Part shown: positions 12,768-14,081 of the stretch, in pieces | Position numbering within the stretch: position 1 is the first letter of the stretch | How the letters are laid out: each line of letters opens with the position of its first letter | DNA from: Parcubacteria group bacterium CG11_big_fil_rev_8_21_14_0_20_39_14 | GTDB taxonomy: Bacteria; Patescibacteriota; Minisyncoccia; Minisyncoccales; GCA-002787255 | Assembly (NCBI GenBank): GCA_002787255.1 | Contig: PCWD01000027.1 | Location: forward strand, 11,603 to 25,683 | DNA: 14,081 nt | Reading direction: 5' to 3' | Program-made: the position numbers and the translations under genes | Notes under the pieces: generated by a model | Seen by the model: only the letters and a program-made list of their open reading frames with translations | What the model was told of the DNA's origin: nothing | The model's database searches: none

Positions 12768-13961
12768 TTAGAGTTTGGTTTCATACAAAAAACCGCTTTC
12801 TTTATTGATGAAGTAGAGGAAATTTTCGTCCAAAGAGACAAGAAGGTTTGAAAAATCATAATCGGGATTCTGGGTAATTTGGGTTTTCTTTCCGGAATCG
12901 AGCTCAATTTTAAAAAGAATATCCTGGCTGAGAAATTTGTTTGAATACCAGTCCTGAGGCAAACTAATATCTTTGGTTAAGTTTTGGGGAAGGGCGCAAT
13001 AGATATTTTCTTCGGATTTTGACCAGGCGCATTTATCGGCCAGGCATTCTATATCCAAACTTTTTTCTTCCAAGGTTTCGTTTAAAATAAAAAGTTTGGG
13101 ATTTGTCCCGGCTGATTCCGAGCTTGAAAAAAGAAGCTTGTTTCCGGAAGGAGACCAGTTGGTTTTTAAGCCGTATTTTTGGGAAAGGATTTTTTGAGGA
13201 GGTTCTCCGGCTTCTGGATTTATAATACTCAGGTCTGAAGCGGCAAGGCTTGAAAGAGAAAACTCGTAGAAAGAAATTTTGTTCCTGTGGGGCCACTCAA
13301 CATTTAAGTCCCTGGATAAAACCGGGGTTAAATTTTTCCAATTTTTACCATCGGGCTCAGCCACACTTATAAAACCTTCTTCGGTTTCACTGTTAAAATA
13401 GTGATAGGCGATTTTCTCGCCCTCTGGCGACCAGACGATATATTTGAAATTAGAATCTAGGAGGATATTTTCTCTGGTGAGCAAGTTGTAGGAGTACTTA
13501 TTAAGTTTTCCGTTTTGTTTGAAGATATTTATCAGATGCAAGCCGTTTAGCGACCATAAAGTTTTGAGCAAATTCGGGGTAAAGGAAGTAAAAACTTCAT
13601 CTTTCTTTGTTTGAGTATGAATTTCGTAAACCGCCGCCTTTTTCTCGGAAAGGTATCTTAAATGGCGTCCATCAGAAGAGAGCCAAATATCAGCGGCTTC
13701 ATTTGAGCTCAAGACTCTTGTTTGACCGAAAGCCAGCGGAGCTGTCTTCCGGTCCGATTTTTCTTCTTGCTTTACAGCCCCGCGAGGAATTGATTCAACA
13801 ATGTCCTTTTCTTTAGTCATTAGCACCCTATCTTCGGGCAGAGAATTTTCTTTTTGAAGAAAAAAATAATAGACAAAAAAAGCGCTAAGCAAAATCAATC
13901 CCAGTAAAATTAGGATTACCAAAAGCCTGTTTGATAAAAGATTGAGCAAAAAATCACCCAT
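12768..13961 (-). CDS. Membrane-anchored beta-propeller (WD40/TolB-like) protein
   Basis: A 397-residue protein with a single N-terminal membrane anchor (about 12-34, LLVILILLGLILLSAFFVYY) and a large extracytoplasmic part. After a charged linker (35-85), the sequence repeats a WS-P/x-G/D-x-(K/H)-(I/L)-x-(Y/F) pattern typical of TolB/WD40-like propeller blades: WLSSDGRHLRYLS (93-105), WSLNGLHLINIF (136-147), WSPEGEKIAYHYF (167-179), WSPSGNKLLFSSS (259-271) and WSKSEENIYCAL (293-304). Cys286, Cys291 and Cys302 could form a disulfide. The family is mostly a binding or scaffold fold, so no enzymatic role is claimed. It converges on the polysaccharide genes. Its strong promoter lies 6 nt before the ATG, with no Shine-Dalgarno site. 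Confidence 0.75.
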   Translation of the reverse strand: MGDFLLNLLSNRLLVILILLGLILLSAFFVYYFFLQKENSLPEDRVLMTKEKDIVESIPRGAVKQEEKSDRKTAPLAFGQTRVLSSNEAADIWLSSDGRHLRYLSEKKAAVYEIHTQTKKDEVFTSFTPNLLKTLWSLNGLHLINIFKQNGKLNKYSYNLLTRENILLDSNFKYIVWSPEGEKIAYHYFNSETEEGFISVAEPDGKNWKNLTPVLSRDLNVEWPHRNKISFYEFSLSSLAASDLSIINPEAGEPPQKILSQKYGLKTNWSPSGNKLLFSSSESAGTNPKLFILNETLEEKSLDIECLADKCAWSKSEENIYCALPQNLTKDISLPQDWYSNKFLSQDILFKIELDSGKKTQITQNPDYDFSNLLVSLDENFLYFINKESGFLYETKL

Positions 13962-13967
13962 TCTTTT

Positions 13968-13997
13968 ATTATAGCAAAAAAAGACGCCGAGTGTTAA
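13968..13997 (-). promoter_or_regulatory. Promoter of the beta-propeller gene, leaderless arrangement
   Basis: On the minus strand a perfect TATAAT (13968-13973) is preceded at 18 bp by TTAACA (13992-13997, 5 of 6). Only 6 nt separate the -10 box from the ATG, so transcription should start at or very near the A of the start codon. The -35 box lies in the loop region of the adjoining terminator. Confidence 0.65.
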
Positions 13998-14013
13998 CCC
14001 GGCATCTTTTTTT
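13976..14013. terminator. Intrinsic terminator hairpin
   Basis: GACGCCG (13983-13989) pairs with CGGCATC (14000-14006) with one mismatch. Seven A residues (13976-13982) precede the stem and seven T residues (14007-14013) follow it, so it can work on both strands. On the minus strand it comes 26 nt after a stop codon at 14040-14042, so it probably ends the gene running in from the right edge. Confidence 0.75.
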
Positions 14014-14039
14014 GGAAATTTACACCAGAGCTCTTAAAG

Positions 14040-14081
14040 TTAGAGCGAAGGCTTATCATGATATTCTTCCAGGAGCTTGGT
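14040..14081 (-). CDS. C-terminal end of an unidentified minus-strand gene (partial)
   Basis: From the window edge the minus strand reads TKLLEEYHDKPSL and then TAA, shortly before a good intrinsic terminator. The stop-terminator spacing and the protein-like sequence support a real gene end. Thirteen residues are too few to name the product. Confidence 0.4.
   Translation of the reverse strand, partial: TKLLEEYHDKPSL

Noticed and set aside
12644..13296. Minus-strand open frames in other phases over the beta-propeller gene and its downstream junction
   Set aside because: They overlap the better-supported 397-residue frame and lack recognisable sequence.
14059..14081. A plus-strand gene starting at ATG 14059
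   Set aside because: There is no promoter or ribosome site, and the minus-strand stop-terminator pair explains the region better.

Overview
The window looks like a chromosomal segment of a Candidate Phyla Radiation bacterium (Patescibacteria), most likely a Parcubacteria-type lineage. This is inferred from the AT-rich sequence, the compact genes, the almost complete lack of Shine-Dalgarno sites, the short KH-R3H Jag protein, and an envelope-polysaccharide block joined to the replication-origin gene cluster. No 16S rRNA or other decisive marker is present, so the lineage call is an inference.

Layout. (1) 38-2776 (+) encodes a class A penicillin-binding protein with a long C-terminal extension. 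(2) 2777-2898 is a hairpin-rich junction between converging genes. (3) 2899-5652 (-) holds dnaA followed by dnaN, with a very AT-rich 279-bp spacer between them. (4) 5653-6006 is the divergent dnaA/rpmH spacer. It carries DnaA-box-like sites, a 75-nt branched foldable element and the rpmH promoter, and is the best candidate for oriC. (5) 6007-8181 (+) is the classical rpmH-rnpA-yidD-yidC-jag cluster. (6) 8307-12607 (+) encodes a Wzx-type lipid-linked sugar flippase followed by two different O-antigen ligase/polymerase-family membrane proteins. (7) 12768-13961 (-) encodes a membrane-anchored beta-propeller protein. (8) The right edge holds a terminator and probably the last 13 codons of another minus-strand gene.

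How the genes fit together. The dnaA/dnaN and rpmH-rnpA-yidD-yidC-jag sets start replication, supply a ribosomal protein and the RNase P protein, and insert membrane proteins. The penicillin-binding protein builds peptidoglycan. The flippase and the two ligase-family proteins probably export and assemble or attach a surface polysaccharide. The beta-propeller protein has no specific assignment.

The main unexplained content is short repeats. Most gene junctions carry members of an AT-rich inverted-repeat family (arms built from words such as TCAAAAATTAAAAATCAAAA and TTTGATATTT). Several members touch start codons or encode C-terminal tails. Heptanucleotide tandem repeats lie inside four genes, and a perfect octanucleotide repeat lies in one ligase gene. 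A perfect 14-bp inverted repeat is carried in frame inside the other ligase gene. I found no defence system, CRISPR array, insertion sequence, tRNA or rRNA.
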